DNA of 64,000 nt from Nonomuraea gerenzanensis (GTDB lineage Bacteria > Actinomycetota > Actinomycetes > Streptosporangiales > Streptosporangiaceae), in assembly GCF_020215645.1 (NCBI RefSeq), contig NZ_CP084058.1, positions 5,022,001-5,086,000 of the forward strand. Direction: 5' to 3'. The notes beneath the pieces were generated by a model. It did not search any database. It was not told the origin of the DNA and saw only the letters and a list, made by a program, of their open reading frames with translations. Shown piece by piece: positions 55,876 to 64,000 of the stretch (position 1 is the stretch's first letter; each line of letters starts with the position of its first letter). Position numbers and translations under genes: made by a program.

Positions 55876-56209
55876 GCAGCGCCCGGATGGCCGGCCCCGA
55901 CAGCCGCGCCTTCGGCAGGAACCCCACGGCCGAGCTGGCCGCGACGAGCTGGCCGAGGTCGTCGGGGTCCCGGGTGGAGATCAGGATGACCGGGACGGTC
56001 TCCAGGCGGCGCGCCACCTCGAAGCCGCTCTCCTCGCCCAGCCCGACGTCCACCAGCGCGACGTCGGGCCGCAGCGCCGCGGCCAGCTCCAGCGCCCGGC
56101 CGCCGGTCTCGGCCGTGCCGACGACGCGGACGTCCTGCAGCTCCAGCAGCCGGCGCGCGGCCTCCACGAACCGCCGGCTGTCATCGACGATCAGGCAGCG
56201 CAACTCCAC
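55841..56209 (-). CDS. stand-alone receiver-domain response regulator
   Basis: 122 residues from a GTG with GGAG upstream. Complete receiver (CLIVDDSRRFVEAARRLLEL, phospho-Asp in VALVDVGLGEE, switch Ser/Thr in VILIST, Lys in GFLPKARL) with no output domain. It ends inside the NarL gene. A role as phosphate sink or allosteric partner for the adjacent kinase is plausible. Confidence 0.85.
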   Translation of the reverse strand: MELRCLIVDDSRRFVEAARRLLELQDVRVVGTAETGGRALELAAALRPDVALVDVGLGEESGFEVARRLETVPVILISTRDPDDLGQLVAASSAVGFLPKARLSGPAIRALLSGPGGGRPDR

Positions 56210-56281
56210 GGCTCCAGGCTGCCACCCGGACGGGGTGCCCGGCATTCCCGCTAGCTGCAACCTCCGGCCGGCGGCGCGAGC

Positions 56282-56935
56282 TCATCGGCCCAGCCCGGCG
56301 ACCAGGTTGATGGTCAGCGCCACGATGACCGTGCCGAACAGGTACGACAGCAGCGCCTGGCGCAGCACCGCCGAACGGAACGCGGAGCTGTTCAGCTCGG
56401 TGTCGGAGACCTGGAACGTCATCCCGACGGTGAAGGCCAGGTAGGCGAAGTCGGTGAAGCGCGGCTGGGCGCCGGGGTCGCTGTCGTGGAAGTCGATGCC
56501 CCCGGCGCCGTCGGAGTAGTACATCAGCGCGTACCGCAGCGTGAAGATCGTGTGCACCACCGCCCACGAGGCCACCACGCTGGCGACCCCGAGCCCCACG
56601 TCGAGCACCGGGCCGGTGCCGGTCTGCACGATCATGTTGCCGACCGCCGCCAGGCTGGCCACGGCGGCGACGACCACGGCCACGTCCGCCCCGGCGCGCG
56701 TGGGGTCCTCCCGGTCCACGTCGGCGGCGGTCTGCGGGCCGTCGAGCGAGGCGATCCGCGCCCACGTGACCGTCAGGAACATCACCGCAGCCGCGTCCCA
56801 GCCGATCAGCGGCAGGTAGGGCAGCGGTGCGAGCGCCGCGAGCGCCGCCACGGCCACCAGCCCGGTGGCGGCGGCGGCCAGCGCGGCACGCCGTACCGAG
56901 GCTCCGAGCAGCTCACACACCCGCGTCATCACCAT
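56282..56935 (-). CDS. DUF1345 membrane protein
   Basis: 217 residues with four or five TM helices. GWDAAAVMFLTVTWARIASL and the second-half motif FTDFAYLAFTVGMTFQVSDT followed by SYLFGTVIVALTINLVAG are diagnostic of DUF1345. Function unknown. It is divergent from the P450 at 57072 across a 136-bp gap with no obvious palindrome. Confidence 0.85.
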   Translation of the reverse strand: MVMTRVCELLGASVRRAALAAAATGLVAVAALAALAPLPYLPLIGWDAAAVMFLTVTWARIASLDGPQTAADVDREDPTRAGADVAVVVAAVASLAAVGNMIVQTGTGPVLDVGLGVASVVASWAVVHTIFTLRYALMYYSDGAGGIDFHDSDPGAQPRFTDFAYLAFTVGMTFQVSDTELNSSAFRSAVLRQALLSYLFGTVIVALTINLVAGLGR

Positions 56936-57071
56936 GGTTGTGCCACTCCGCCGGTGATCTACACCCGCCGCGCCGGGCGGCGATCCTCGGCGGGCACCGC
57001 GCGATCCCGGAAATGATGGGCTACTCTCGTTTTTGTCACACGCGGTCAGTCAAGGTCGTCCGGGAGATGAC

Positions 57072-58265
57072 ATGAGCGATTCCGTGACGTTGCCCCTGCA
57101 CATGCGGCGCAACGGTTTTGACCCCGACCCCGAGCTGTCGGCGGTGCGCGACGAGGAGGGCGTGCGCCGGGTGGCCACCCCGTTCGGCGTCGACGCGTGG
57201 CTCGTCAGCCGCTTCGCCGACGTGCGGGAGGTGCTCGGCGACGCCACCCGCTTCAGCAACGCCAGGGCCATGCTGTTCCGGCCGGCCGGCGAGGAGTACA
57301 GCGAGGAGCAGCGCAGGCGGATGCGGGCGGGCAACCTGCTCGCCTTCGACCCGCCCGAGCACAACCGGCTGCGCCGCATCCTGACTCCGGAGTTCACCAT
57401 GCGGCGGATGCGCCGCCTGGAGCCGCGCATCCACGAGATCGTCCGCGAGCACCTCGACGCGATGGAGCGGACGGGGCCGCCCGCCGACCTGGTCTCCGCC
57501 TTCGCGCTGCCGATCCCCTCCCTGGTCATCTGCGAGCTGCTCGGCGTGCCGTACGCCGACCGTGACGCCTTCCAGCGGCGCACCGGCAAGGTGCTCGACA
57601 TCTCGCTGCCGTTCGAGGAGCGCGCGGCGGCGAACCTGGAGCAGCGCGCCTACATGGCCGAGCTGGTCGCGGGCGCCCAGGCCGATCCCGGCGACGACAT
57701 GCTCGGCATGCTGGTCCGCGAGCACGGCGGCGACCTGTCCACCGACGAGCTGGTGGGCATCGCCTCCCTGCTGCTGCTGGCCGGCCACGAGACCACCTCC
57801 AACATGCTCGGCCTCGGCACCCTGGCCCTGCTGCGCCACCCCGACCAGCTCGACCTGCTCAGGAAGGAGCCCGAGCGGATCGGCGCCACCGTCGAGGAGC
57901 TGCTGCGCTGGCTCAGCATCGTGCACTCCGGCACCAGCAAGGTCACCACCACGGACGTCGAGCTGTCCGGCGTCCGCATCCCGGCCGGCGAGGTCGTGAT
58001 CTGCGCCCTGCCCGCCGCCAACCGCGACCCTGGCTTCATCGCCGATCCCGAGCGGCTCGACATCACCCGCGGCGACCTCGGCCACGTCGCCTTCGGCCAC
58101 GGCGTGCACCACTGCCTGGGCGCGCCGCTGGCCAGGATGGAGATGCGCATCGCCTTCCCGGCGCTGTTCGAGCGCTTCCCCGGGTTGCGGGAGACCGGCA
58201 CCCCGCCGCGGTTCCGCTCCTTCAACGTCGTGTACGGCCTGTCCGCCTTCGAAGTCGCCTGGTAA
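57072..58265 (+). CDS. cytochrome P450 (CYP105/107-like class)
   Basis: 397 residues. I-helix LLLLAGHETTSNML, ExxR in VEELLRWLS, heme loop AFGHGVHHCLGAPLARMEM with the Cys ligand. N-terminus is soluble. Typical of Streptomyces-type tailoring or detoxifying P450s; the exact CYP family cannot be read by eye. A TetR gene follows 34 bp later on the same strand and may control it. Confidence 0.93.
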   Translation: MSDSVTLPLHMRRNGFDPDPELSAVRDEEGVRRVATPFGVDAWLVSRFADVREVLGDATRFSNARAMLFRPAGEEYSEEQRRRMRAGNLLAFDPPEHNRLRRILTPEFTMRRMRRLEPRIHEIVREHLDAMERTGPPADLVSAFALPIPSLVICELLGVPYADRDAFQRRTGKVLDISLPFEERAAANLEQRAYMAELVAGAQADPGDDMLGMLVREHGGDLSTDELVGIASLLLLAGHETTSNMLGLGTLALLRHPDQLDLLRKEPERIGATVEELLRWLSIVHSGTSKVTTTDVELSGVRIPAGEVVICALPAANRDPGFIADPERLDITRGDLGHVAFGHGVHHCLGAPLARMEMRIAFPALFERFPGLRETGTPPRFRSFNVVYGLSAFEVAW

Positions 58266-58299
58266 CCCCCCTTTCCGCCCGGCTGCTAGCGTTCACCGT

Positions 58300-58923
58300 G
58301 TGCACGAGCAGCGACAGCGAGCCGATGCGCTGCGCAACGCCGACAGGATCGTCCGGGCCGCGATCGCGATCCTGGGCGAGCGCGGCCCCGAGGTGTCCCT
58401 CGAAGAGATCGCCCGGCACGCGGGCATCGGCAGCGCCACCGTCTACCGGCGCTTCGGCGACCGCGACGGCGTGATCAGGGCCGCCTTCGAGACGTACTTC
58501 GCCGAGGAGGTGGAGCCGCTGGTGGTGGCCGCCCGCGACGCCGCCGACCCCGGCGAGGCGCTGGCCGGGGTGCTGACGGCGACGGTCGACACGCTGGCCG
58601 CCCACCACGGGCTGCTGAAGGCCGCCCGGCAGGCGGGCGCCTCCACGGTGGACATCGCGGCGCGGTTCATGGGGCCGCTCGGCACCGTGCTGGACCGGGC
58701 CCAGCGGGCGGGGCAGGTGCGCGCCGACCTGGTCGCCCGTGATCTGGCCGCGATCGTCATCATGGCGCTGGCCACCGCCCACCCCGCCGATCCCGCTCAT
58801 CAGGATCCCCGCCGCTACCTGGCCCTGCTGCTGTCGAGCCTGCGGCCGTCCGGCGACGAGCTGCCCGCGCCCTCCTCGGCGCGACTCCTGGAACCGAGCC
58901 CCAGGCGCTGCCCGCAGGTGTGA
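58300..58923 (+). CDS. TetR-family regulator
   Basis: 207 residues, GTG start with TAGCGT about seven bases upstream, suggesting a leaderless message. HTH with ADRIVRAAIAILGERGPEVS, LEEIARHAGIGSATVYRRFG; the C-terminal domain belongs to the SbtR-like group (MGPLGTVLDRAQRAGQVRAD). It follows the P450 gene. Confidence 0.9.
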   Translation: MHEQRQRADALRNADRIVRAAIAILGERGPEVSLEEIARHAGIGSATVYRRFGDRDGVIRAAFETYFAEEVEPLVVAARDAADPGEALAGVLTATVDTLAAHHGLLKAARQAGASTVDIAARFMGPLGTVLDRAQRAGQVRADLVARDLAAIVIMALATAHPADPAHQDPRRYLALLLSSLRPSGDELPAPSSARLLEPSPRRCPQV

Positions 58924-58988
58924 CGGCCCCCGTCTTGATGGCGTCAGGAGTGACGTGACGGCCGCCCGTGCTGGCGGCGTCAGGAGTG
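58921..58988. repeat. imperfect tandem duplication of about 33 bp after the TetR gene
   Basis: Two copies start TGACGGCC and end GGCGTCAGGAGTG (58921-58952 and 58956-58988). The first copy contains the tetR stop codon. No other feature is evident before the esterase start. Confidence 0.6.
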
Positions 58989-59067
58989 TGGACCCGCACC
59001 ATGTCGCCGGCGTCCGCCGCCGTCTAACGTGCGCTGCAACACCCCCCAGAAGAGCAGGGAGCCTGCC

Positions 59068-60261
59068 ATGGCCACCACTCTCCTCAGCCGCGCCGTCACC
59101 CTCCTCCTGCTGGCCGTCCTGCCGTGGACGGCCCTGTCGGCCCAGCGGCCCGCGCGGGCGGCGTCGCTGGTCCAGGTCACCTCGTTCGGCACCAACCCCG
59201 GCAACCTCACCATGCACGCCTACCGGCCCGCCGGGCTGGGCGCCGGCCGCCCGCTGGTCGTCCTGCTGCACGGCTGCACCCAGAACGCGAGCGGCTACTT
59301 CGCCTCCTCCGGCTGGCGCAGGTACGCCGACCAGTGGGGCTTCACCCTGGTGCTGGCACAGACCGGCAGCGCCAACAACTCCGCGAGCTGCTTCAACTGG
59401 TTCCAGCCCGGCGACACCACGCGCGACCAGGGTGAGGCCGCCTCGATCCGCGGCATGGTCGCCCACGCCGTCTCGGCCTACGGCGCCGACCCCGCGCGCG
59501 TGTACGTCAGCGGGCTCTCGGCGGGCGGCGCCATGGCGGCGGTCATGCTCGCCACGTACCCGGACGTCTTCGCGGCCGGGTCGATCGGCGCGGGCCTGGC
59601 CTACCGGTGCGCCACCAGCCTGACCCAGGCCTCCGGCTGCCAGTACGGCCCCACCCAGCGGACCCCGCGGCAGTGGGGCGACCTGGTGCGCGCCGCCCAC
59701 CCCGGCCCGTACCCGAGGGTGGCGATCTGGCAGGGCCAGTCGGACTACACCGTGGTCCCCGCGAACGGCAGGCAGCTGCGCGACCAGTGGACCGACGTGC
59801 GCGGCGTGTCCCAGACCCCCACGGCCACGCGCTCCCTCACCGGCGGCACCACCCTGACCGTGTACGGCGCCGACGACGTGCGGCTGTACGAGATCGCCGG
59901 CATGGGCCACGGCCTGCCGGTGGACCCGGGCAGCGGGGCCGACCAGTGCGGGTCCACGGCCGCCTACTTCCTGGACACCATCTGCTCGGCCTACCACGAC
60001 GCCCGCTTCTTCGGCCTGGACGGCGGCGCTTCCCCGACCCCGACGCCGACCCCGACCCCGACGCCCACCCCGACGGTGCCTGGGACGTGCGTGCGGGCGA
60101 GCAACTACGCCCACACCACCGCGGGCCGCGCCCACCAGTCCGGCGGCTACACCTACGCCAACGGCTCCAACGACCCGATGGGCCTGTGGAACACCGCCGT
60201 CGTGCACGGTCTCCGGCAGACCGGCCCCGACTACTGGGTGCTCGCGGACGGCGAGTGCTGA
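59068..60261 (+). CDS. secreted PHB-depolymerase-family esterase with C-terminal module
   Basis: 397 residues from the ATG at 59068; the frame extends upstream but this start gives a signal peptide (SRAVTLLLLAVLPWTALSA). Esterase_phd domain: oxyanion motif LLHGCTQNAS, nucleophile in VSGLSAGGAM, Asp in WQGQSDYTVV and His in GMGHGLPVD. A Pro-Thr linker like that of the LPMO leads to a ~60-residue C-terminal module (RAHQSGGYTYANGSNDPMGL), found on other secreted hydrolases. Substrates of such enzymes include polyhydroxyalkanoates and acetyl or feruloyl xylan esters. Confidence 0.88.
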   Translation: MATTLLSRAVTLLLLAVLPWTALSAQRPARAASLVQVTSFGTNPGNLTMHAYRPAGLGAGRPLVVLLHGCTQNASGYFASSGWRRYADQWGFTLVLAQTGSANNSASCFNWFQPGDTTRDQGEAASIRGMVAHAVSAYGADPARVYVSGLSAGGAMAAVMLATYPDVFAAGSIGAGLAYRCATSLTQASGCQYGPTQRTPRQWGDLVRAAHPGPYPRVAIWQGQSDYTVVPANGRQLRDQWTDVRGVSQTPTATRSLTGGTTLTVYGADDVRLYEIAGMGHGLPVDPGSGADQCGSTAAYFLDTICSAYHDARFFGLDGGASPTPTPTPTPTPTPTVPGTCVRASNYAHTTAGRAHQSGGYTYANGSNDPMGLWNTAVVHGLRQTGPDYWVLADGEC

Positions 60262-60298
60262 GCGCCCCGCCCGCTCGCCCGCCGGCGGGAACGCCCGC

Positions 60299-60961
60299 TC
60301 ACCCGGCGGCGGGAACCCCGGCCAGGTAGTCGGCCACCTCGCCCGGCCGCGACAACATCACCATGTGGCCGCCGGGCATCTCGTCCGGCACGATGCCGAG
60401 CCGCTCCCGCACGTGCCGGCGCGTGAACTCCGGCGGGAAGAACCGGTCGTCGCGGCAGAGCAGGTACCGCGTCGGCACGTCCGGCCAGGCGTCCAGCGGC
60501 CACGGCTGGTTGTAGGCCACGTCCATGCTCATCTTCTCGGCGAGCGCCCGGTCGTGGGCCAGCACCCGCTCGGCCAGGTCGCGCGGCACGTCCTGAAGGT
60601 AGAGCTCGTACTCGTCCTCGATGCCGGGCGAGGGGTGACCGGTGCGTTCCCACCACTGCGCCGGCGGCTCGCCCGGGGTCGGGATCATGGCGGTCAGCAT
60701 GACCAGCGCCGCGGCCTCGACCCGGGCGCAGACGAGGGGTCCGACGAAGCCGCCCCAGGAGTGGGCCACCACCACGAGAGGCCGGCGCTCGCCGATCTCC
60801 CGGACGACGGCGTCGGCGTAGTCCCAGAGCGTCTCGTTCGGGTCGGACATCGGCAGGGTCACCGCGACCGTGTCGTGCCCCCGGTCGCGCAGCTCCGCCT
60901 CGACCAGGTGCCAGTCGAGGCCGCTGCCGCCGCCGCCGTGGATGAGAGCGTAGGTTGTCAT
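60299..60961 (-). CDS. alpha/beta-fold hydrolase
   Basis: 220 residues. The HGGGGSGLDW oxyanion loop after the first strand, nucleophile in VVVAHSWGGF (Ala instead of the usual Gly at the first elbow position), acid near LLCRDDRFFPP and His in PGGHMVMLSRP. Resembles esterases of the salicylate/methyl-ester type (MES-like) found widely in actinomycetes. Substrate unknown. Confidence 0.85.
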   Translation of the reverse strand: MTTYALIHGGGGSGLDWHLVEAELRDRGHDTVAVTLPMSDPNETLWDYADAVVREIGERRPLVVVAHSWGGFVGPLVCARVEAAALVMLTAMIPTPGEPPAQWWERTGHPSPGIEDEYELYLQDVPRDLAERVLAHDRALAEKMSMDVAYNQPWPLDAWPDVPTRYLLCRDDRFFPPEFTRRHVRERLGIVPDEMPGGHMVMLSRPGEVADYLAGVPAAG

Positions 60962-61042
60962 GACGATGATGACCGCTTCCGGCGCGAGAACTCATCGGTG
61001 CCCGGCAAGCAGCGGATCGGGGACGGCGCGCGTTCCTAGGTC

Positions 61043-61558
61043 ATGAACAGTGAGACAGCCGCTCGCGCGCCGGCGGAGCCGGGGACGGTGCTGGCGGAGC
61101 TGTACCGCGAGCACTGGCTCGCCCTGGTCCGCCTGGCCGTGCTGCTCGTCGGCGACCGGGAGAGCGCCGAGGACGTCGTCCAGGACGTCTTCTCCCGGCT
61201 GCACGGCAAGCGCCCCGGCGCGCTGAGCCTGGCCTACGTGCGCGTCTGCGTGCTGAACGCCTCCCGCTCGGTGCTGCGCAGGCGCGGCGTGGCCCGGCGG
61301 GCCACGCCGCCCGGCCGGGCGGACGAGCCCATGGACTCGGCGGAGACGGCCGCGCTGCTGGGGGAGTCGCGGCAGGAGATGTTGTCCGCGCTGAGCCGGC
61401 TGCCCAGGCGGCAGCGCGAGGTCCTCGTGCTGCGTTACTACCTCGACCTGTCCGACGCCGACATCGCGCGGGCGACCCGCGTCAGAGAGAGCACCGTGCG
61501 GTCCACCGCCTCCAGGGCCCTGGACCGCCTCCAGCGTGAACTGGGAGGCCAGGCATGA
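61043..61558 (+). CDS. ECF sigma factor (SigE/Sig-70 family, SCO-type)
   Basis: 171 residues. Region 2 LYREHWLALVRLAVLLVGDR and AEDVVQDVFSRL; region 4 LSRLPRRQREVLVLRYYLDL, SDADIARATRVRESTVRSTA. It is coupled by ATGA to a membrane propeller gene. This is the common actinomycete arrangement of a SigE-family ECF with a TM partner, which probably acts as its sensor or anti-sigma. Confidence 0.92.
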   Translation: MNSETAARAPAEPGTVLAELYREHWLALVRLAVLLVGDRESAEDVVQDVFSRLHGKRPGALSLAYVRVCVLNASRSVLRRRGVARRATPPGRADEPMDSAETAALLGESRQEMLSALSRLPRRQREVLVLRYYLDLSDADIARATRVRESTVRSTASRALDRLQRELGGQA

Positions 61559-62730
61559 CGGGCATCGAGGAACGGCTCAGGGACGCGCTGGCCGCCAAGG
61601 CCGGGACGGTGCACGACGACGGCCGGCCGCGTGCCCTGCCCGCACCGCCCCCTCGGCCGGCCTTCGCCCGCCGGTGGGCTCCTGCGGCGGTGGCGGTGGC
61701 CATCGTGGTCGTGGTGGCGGCCACCTTCGTGGCCACCCGCTCGGTCTCGCCGCTGCCGGCCGTGCGGCCCACCCCGTACGTCGGCCCCTTCGCGCCGCCG
61801 GTCGAGCAGGTGTGGCCGGACGCCGTGCACGAGATCCCGACCACGGCACCGGGGAAGCGGGCGTTCAAGCCCGACGTGTTCGTCTCCGCCCGGGTCGTGG
61901 TGGGGCGGGGGCTCACCAGGAACCGGTCGGACGGCATCTGGTCCTACGACCTGGACCGGCGCCGGTTCACCCGGATCGCGACCCTGGTCAACAGGTTCAT
62001 CACCAACGAGCCGGTGGTCTTCGGCGACGGGTACGTCGCCTGGTCGGCGCTGCGCGACCGCAAGCTGGAGATCTGGGCCGTGCCGGTCACCGGCGGCGTG
62101 CCCCGCCGCCTGGCCGCGGTCCCCGCCACGATCACCAGCGACAACGAGATCATCGGGGCGCACGGCCTGGCCGTCGCCGACGGCGCCGTGGTGTGGTCCC
62201 CGGAGGAGGGCGGCGTCTACCGGCTCCCGCTGAAGGGCGGCACGCCCACCCTGATCAGCGGGACGCGCGGCTTCTACCTGGTCGAATGGCCCTGGGCCGG
62301 CCAGCCGCGCGCCGACCGCGCGGTGGATCACCCCATCCCGCGGCCGATGGAGCACCTCAGGAACGTGCTGACCGGCCAGACCAGGGCCGTCACCCCGCCC
62401 GCGGGGCGGACGTCGTGGGCCGCCTGCGGGGTCACGTGGTGCGCCGACAACGTCGAGGCCTGGAAGCGCGACGGCACCGGCCGCCGTGCCCTCCCAGGGC
62501 AGGCGGGGGGCGACCTGTACTCGGGCCGCTACGTCCTGCTCCACCAGCGTGACGCCACCGGAGCGGGGGCCGCGGCCGTGCACGACGTCGCGACGGGGCG
62601 TACCGGGCTGCTGTTCCGCACCCCGACGCGCCGGGGGGACAAGGCGCCTCCCACCCTGCACCTGCAACAGGGCATGTTCTGGTACCAGACGGGACGCGGC
62701 ACGCAGGTCCTGATCCGCCTCGTGCGATGA
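61555..62730 (+). CDS. single-pass membrane protein with beta-propeller-like extracellular domain, ECF partner
   Basis: 391 residues. Cytoplasmic N-terminus about 1-40 (GIEERLRDALAAKAG), one TM helix (RRWAPAAVAVAIVVVVAATF), then a beta-rich exterior with repeats such as GDGYVAWSALRDRKLEIWAV and VADGAVVWSPEEGGVYRLPL. There is no HxxxCxxC zinc anti-sigma motif. The ATGA overlap with the sigma gene and topology support a membrane regulator that holds the sigma factor. Confidence 0.75.
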   Translation: MTGIEERLRDALAAKAGTVHDDGRPRALPAPPPRPAFARRWAPAAVAVAIVVVVAATFVATRSVSPLPAVRPTPYVGPFAPPVEQVWPDAVHEIPTTAPGKRAFKPDVFVSARVVVGRGLTRNRSDGIWSYDLDRRRFTRIATLVNRFITNEPVVFGDGYVAWSALRDRKLEIWAVPVTGGVPRRLAAVPATITSDNEIIGAHGLAVADGAVVWSPEEGGVYRLPLKGGTPTLISGTRGFYLVEWPWAGQPRADRAVDHPIPRPMEHLRNVLTGQTRAVTPPAGRTSWAACGVTWCADNVEAWKRDGTGRRALPGQAGGDLYSGRYVLLHQRDATGAGAAAVHDVATGRTGLLFRTPTRRGDKAPPTLHLQQGMFWYQTGRGTQVLIRLVR

Positions 62731-62829
62731 GGCACGGCGTGTCATGGTGACGGCATGGCCGATCGGCAGCCGGGGCGACCCGCGGAGCCTGGCCGCCTCG
62801 GCCCGGGGATGGGGCGGCCGTACCGATCA

Positions 62830-62869
62830 GGAATCGAGAAGCGCAGGTCATGCACCCCCGCGTAGCGTC
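62830..62869 (+). promoter_or_regulatory. probable ECF-type promoter of the VOC gene
   Basis: GGAATCGAGAAGC (62830-62842) and CGTAGCGTC (62861-62869) are 18 bp apart and end six bases before the ATG. I recall similar pairs ahead of VOC and related genes in actinomycetes; not checked. Confidence 0.35.
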
Positions 62870-62875
62870 TTCGCC

Positions 62876-63490
62876 ATGACCTCCATCGACTCCGTCACCC
62901 TCGAGGTGGCCGACACCGACGCGGCCCGCAGCTTCTACACCGCCGCCTTCGACCTCGACTCGCACCTGAACCTGCAGCCCTCCGACGCCCCGACGAGCGG
63001 CTTCCGCGGTTTCACGCTGTCGCTCACCGTGTCCCAGCCGAGCACCGTCGACAGCCTCGTCGGCACCGCCCTGGAGGCCGGCGCCACGGCGCTGAAGCCG
63101 CCCACCAAGTCGCTGTGGGGCTACGGCGGCGTCGTCCGGTCGCCGGACGGGACGATCTGGAACATCGCCACCTCCTCGAAGAAGGAGACCGGCCCCGCCA
63201 CCCGCGCGTTCGACAGCTTCGTCCTGCTGCTGGGCGTCTCGGACGTGGCCGCGAGCAAGCGGTTCTACCAGGAGCGCGGCCTGACCGTCAGCAAGAGCTT
63301 CGGCCGTACCTACGCCGAGTTCGACACCGGGTCGAGCCCCGTCAAGCTGGCCGTCTACCGCCGCCGCGCCCTCGCCAAGTCCGCCGGCGTCCCCGAGGAC
63401 GGCAGCGGGTCGCACCGGCTCGTCATCAGCGGCGACCTCGGGCCCTGCGTCGACCCGGACGGGTTCGCCTGGGAGACCCCGTCCAACTGA
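62876..63490 (+). CDS. VOC-family protein with two glyoxalase-like modules
   Basis: 204 residues from the ATG at 62876. Two halves of beta-alpha-beta-beta-beta type: SVTLEVADTDAARSFYTAAF ... VVRSPDGTIWNIATS and FVLLLGVSDVAASKRFYQER ... VDPDGFAWETP. Family members bind metals in dioxygenases, glyoxalases or resistance proteins; no function is assigned. Very short or no leader is predicted. AraC gene follows. Confidence 0.85.
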   Translation: MTSIDSVTLEVADTDAARSFYTAAFDLDSHLNLQPSDAPTSGFRGFTLSLTVSQPSTVDSLVGTALEAGATALKPPTKSLWGYGGVVRSPDGTIWNIATSSKKETGPATRAFDSFVLLLGVSDVAASKRFYQERGLTVSKSFGRTYAEFDTGSSPVKLAVYRRRALAKSAGVPEDGSGSHRLVISGDLGPCVDPDGFAWETPSN

Positions 63491-63515
63491 TCACACCCCC
63501 CGAAAGGAACCACCC

Positions 63516-63980
63516 ATGTGTCACCCCTCCTGGGGCCGGGCGCTCACCACGGCGCACCACCTGAGCGACCTGGCGCGGCTGCGGCGCGTGCGTGACCGCA
63601 TCGACCGGGAGTACGCGCAGCCGCTGGACGTCGAGGCGCTGGCCCGCGGCGTGCACATGTCGGCCGGTCACCTCAGCCGCGAGTTCCGGCGCGCCTACGG
63701 CGAGTCGCCGTACGCGTACCTGATGACGCGCCGCATCGAGCGCGCGATGGCGCTGCTGTGCCGGGCCGACCTCAGCGTCACCGAGGTGTGCTTCGCGGTC
63801 GGCTGCTCGTCGCTGGGCACCTTCAGCACCCGCTTCACCGAGCTGGTCGGCGTGCCGCCCAGCGTCTACCGGCGCCAGGCGGCCGGGGCCACCGCGGGCA
63901 TGCCGTCCTGCGTGGTCAAGCAGGTGACCCGGCCGATCAGACGGCATGCGGCGCGCGCCGCGGAACCGCAGCTAACGTGA
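63516..63980 (+). CDS. AraC-family transcriptional regulator
   Basis: 154 residues. The double HTH is nearly the entire protein (LDVEALARGVHMSAGHLSRE, ESPYAYLMTRRIERAMALL, SVTEVCFAVGCSSLGTFSTR, VGVPPSVYRRQ). The short form lacks an effector domain. Regulators of this type commonly precede a VOC gene in actinomycetes, and another gene begins just downstream here. Confidence 0.9.
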   Translation: MCHPSWGRALTTAHHLSDLARLRRVRDRIDREYAQPLDVEALARGVHMSAGHLSREFRRAYGESPYAYLMTRRIERAMALLCRADLSVTEVCFAVGCSSLGTFSTRFTELVGVPPSVYRRQAAGATAGMPSCVVKQVTRPIRRHAARAAEPQLT

Positions 63981-63984
63981 GGGC

Positions 63985-64000
63985 ATGGACATCACCATTC
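63985..64000 (+). CDS. start of a downstream gene (3' partial), probably VOC family
   Basis: ATG GAC ATC ACC ATT begins five bases after the AraC stop and runs off the window. MDITI is a frequent N-terminus of the VOC proteins that follow this kind of AraC gene (from memory). TAACGT upstream may be its -10. Only five codons are visible. Confidence 0.4.

Noticed and set aside
62755..62865. 36-codon ORF before the VOC gene
   Set aside because: Arg/Pro/Gly-rich, no ribosome site, and it overlaps the predicted VOC promoter.

Overview
The window is very GC-rich DNA with strong third-position GC bias, GTG and TTG starts, and many genes coupled by ATGA or GTGA overlaps. Family content (NarL and SARP-TPR regulators, AA10 LPMO, GH71, two P450s, NlpC/P60, Hanks kinase with propeller, PrsW, SpoIIE-type phosphatase) points to a filamentous actinomycete, plausibly Streptosporangiaceae (Nonomuraea-like). 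The genus is inference. I saw no rRNA, tRNA, CRISPR array or intact insertion sequence.

Layout. 0-7.3 kb: sulfur assimilation. A flavoprotein-HEAT gene cut by the window edge faces a minus-strand ssuD; then come a CoA-binding protein, metY and metX. Remnants of an SsuC-type permease and an HTH regulator lie between them. 7.4-10 kb: ArsR and MFS gene stumps, then a secreted GH71 enzyme. 10.2-15.7 kb: a compact putative RiPP locus with a 19-codon peptide gene, a ThiF/E1-like adenylyltransferase, an M50 membrane protease and a large divergent SARP-NB-ARC-TPR regulator. 15.7-26 kb: a beta-helix membrane protein, an NlpC/P60 hydrolase, a kinase-propeller protein, a TetR/thioesterase pair, a broken LAL regulator and an LPMO. 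26-32.6 kb: a DUF4132 gene pair, tautomerase plus SDR with a divergent TetR, and a PAS-GAF-PP2C phosphatase. 32.6-40.2 kb: rhamnoside uptake and hydrolysis (GH3 remnant, GH78, ABC importer, LacI). 40.3-52.6 kb: a P450, a Liv-type ABC importer, boxB, paaX-like, boxC, an amidohydrolase and an MFS gene, read as aerobic benzoyl-CoA catabolism. 52.7-64 kb: PrsW, a NarL two-component system with an extra lone receiver, DUF1345, P450, TetR, a secreted PHB-depolymerase-like esterase, alpha/beta hydrolase, ECF sigma plus membrane propeller, VOC, AraC and the first codons of another gene.

The most interesting system is at 10.2-15.7 kb. The peptide gene is too short for routine gene calling but has a perfect AGGAGG site. 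A 35-nt hairpin separates it from the ThiF and M50 genes, both of which begin with a PqqD/RRE-like domain. Its promoter carries three heptamers spaced exactly 11 bp apart, the pattern of SARP binding sites, beside the SARP gene. This fits a minimal self-regulated RiPP cassette; I do not recognise its product class.

A second theme is local decay and slippage. Six or seven gene remnants (ssuC, HTH, ArsR, MFS, TPR, LAL, GH3) and several tandem duplications (44 bp at livM/livG, 12 bp after livF) occur in an otherwise intact chromosome-like region.
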